Shown one piece after another: positions 63,197 through 64,000 of a DNA stretch of 64,000 bases. This DNA comes from Stromatinia cepivora (lineage: Eukaryota; Ascomycota; Leotiomycetes; Helotiales; Sclerotiniaceae). Each line of letters starts with the position of its first letter. Position 1 is the first letter of the stretch. The notes under the pieces are model-generated. The model was not told where the DNA came from. It saw only the letters and a list, made by a program, of their open reading frames with translations, and did no database searches. The translations under genes were made by a program, and so were the position numbers. The stretch covers positions 1 through 64,000 of the forward strand of contig RCTD01000040.1 in the NCBI GenBank assembly GCA_014898415.1. The letters run 5' to 3'.

Positions 63197-64000
63197 ATGA
63201 ATTCGTCCCCCAGCTGGAATATCACCAATGGCCATGAGCCGCTCCCGCTCAAAATTGAGGCCGGCGACCCTCTCCTCTTCGGCAAATGGGTATTCTATGT
63301 CGGTGTTCCCTTTGTCACCACTGCGCTTTGGGGTCTGTGGAACTACGTTTTGCGACTGCTCCTCCTCCGCCGTTGGTATGAGAAGCAAGGCATCAACTTT
63401 GTGGACAACTGCTATGCCGTTGTCGGGGCAGAGTTGCGCGTGACAAAACTGCAAGAGGAGAACAAGAGTCACGACTGGCTTTACATGGAAAAGCCAACCA
63501 ACCTATATGGGACATTGCGGGGACTTACTCTGCAACTTTATACCACCAACGCAAACCTCTGCAGCGAGCTCGTTGGCAAGACAGGAAAGCAGGTAGACCG
63601 TAACACTCCTGCTCTCCATTCTGTCGGTCGTTTGAGTCCCTCCGCGATACCTTTCCAGTCTATGCATAAGCTGCGCTTCAAAGAGCGCAAAGCCAATCTA
63701 ACGAAAGGTACAAAGGACAACAAACGTCTCTTCGACATTGTCGAACGTCAAGCAAATCTCGCTCTGGACAAATTCAAAGTCAAGAATGGGTCCAATGTGC
63801 AGATGGACGTTCGAAAACTCCTCGAACACTGGACCCGTTGCACGAGCGGAGAATATGTCTGGGGAAAGGACAATATTGATCGCTACCTGAAAGTCGAAGA
63901 GATCGATGGACAGACTAGGACCTTGCCTTTCATGGTTGTTTTGAACCAGACATTCACCGAACTTCGCTTCTATTCGAGTCGCTTTTGGAATCGCGTTTGC
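63197..64000 (+). CDS. Membrane-anchored protein, possibly P450-like, 3' end outside window
   Basis: ATG at 63197 opens a frame that is uninterrupted to the window end (268 codons). After about 30 polar residues comes a hydrophobic anchor (WVFYVGVPFVTTALWGLWNY, about 31-50), then RLLLLRRWYEKQGI. A later part reads like the B-C helix region of a P450: a LYTTNANLCSELV segment, VDRNTP, then FKERKANLTKG and a distal FVWG-like EYVWG. The ExxR and haem loop would lie beyond 64000, so the assignment cannot be confirmed here. The coding region is GC-richer than its flank. Confidence 0.55.
   Translation, partial: MNSSPSWNITNGHEPLPLKIEAGDPLLFGKWVFYVGVPFVTTALWGLWNYVLRLLLLRRWYEKQGINFVDNCYAVVGAELRVTKLQEENKSHDWLYMEKPTNLYGTLRGLTLQLYTTNANLCSELVGKTGKQVDRNTPALHSVGRLSPSAIPFQSMHKLRFKERKANLTKGTKDNKRLFDIVERQANLALDKFKVKNGSNVQMDVRKLLEHWTRCTSGEYVWGKDNIDRYLKVEEIDGQTRTLPFMVVLNQTFTELRFYSSRFWNRVC

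Noticed and set aside
1..64000. CRISPR arrays or bacterial-type operons
   Set aside because: The sequence is eukaryotic with spliceosomal introns; no regularly spaced repeat-spacer array was seen.

Overview
The window looks like nuclear DNA of a filamentous ascomycete (Pezizomycotina, possibly Leotiomycetes such as the Botrytis/Sclerotinia group; the class is an inference). Genes are split by short introns of about 50-140 nt with GT...AG ends and, where checked, a GCTAAC-type branch site. There is a tRNA-Asp with a small intron, and a 36-kb AT-rich island packed with LTR retrotransposons. Those retrotransposons differ from their sister copies almost only by C/T and G/A transitions and carry TAA/TAG where Gln is expected, the pattern left by repeat-induced point mutation (RIP). 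No base-composition or RIP index was computed.

Layout. 1-5800: a DHA2-type MFS exporter (1950-4035) and a tRNA-Asp (4792-4877) at the edge of the island. 5819-41066: nested retroelements. Two minus-strand Ty3/gypsy copies of one family lie head to tail. R1 (5819-26332) is a chromodomain-bearing chromovirus with both 266-bp LTRs. R2 (26333-41066) is truncated. R1 is split by a second gypsy element G1 (8974-16034, 282-bp LTRs, target duplication GATTC). It is split again by a Ty1/copia element (16533-22020, 166-bp LTRs, target duplication TATAT) that landed inside a (ATATT)n array. R2 is split by a 10.3-kb plus-strand gypsy element G3 (27839-38124) with an extra reading frame behind pol, by two solo G3-family LTRs in opposite orientation, and by a 443-bp unmutated element with 72-bp direct terminal repeats (39958-40400) that fits a TRIM.

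41800-64000 is gene territory again: an intact nine-exon cytochrome P450 (41800-43915); a convergent 641-aa protein of unknown family with a possible terpene-synthase-like metal motif (44328-46507); a MITE-like element with about 43-bp inverted ends (46777-47527); a small secreted protein (48276-48943); a MATE-family transporter (50962-52743); a zinc alcohol dehydrogenase (53786-54897); a small coiled-coil protein (56369-56856); a second DHA2 MFS exporter (57969-59841); a Nudix hydrolase of the thiamine-pyrophosphokinase-related type (61383-62428); and the 5' part of a possible P450-like membrane protein running off the end (63197-64000).

The P450, the unknown protein, the exporters and the secreted protein beside a RIPed repeat island resemble the fast-evolving compartments where fungi keep secondary-metabolite and secreted-protein genes. 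The P450 plus the 641-aa protein could be a small metabolite locus; that is inference. Coding models were built by hand from splice signals and reading-frame continuity; no transcript evidence was available.
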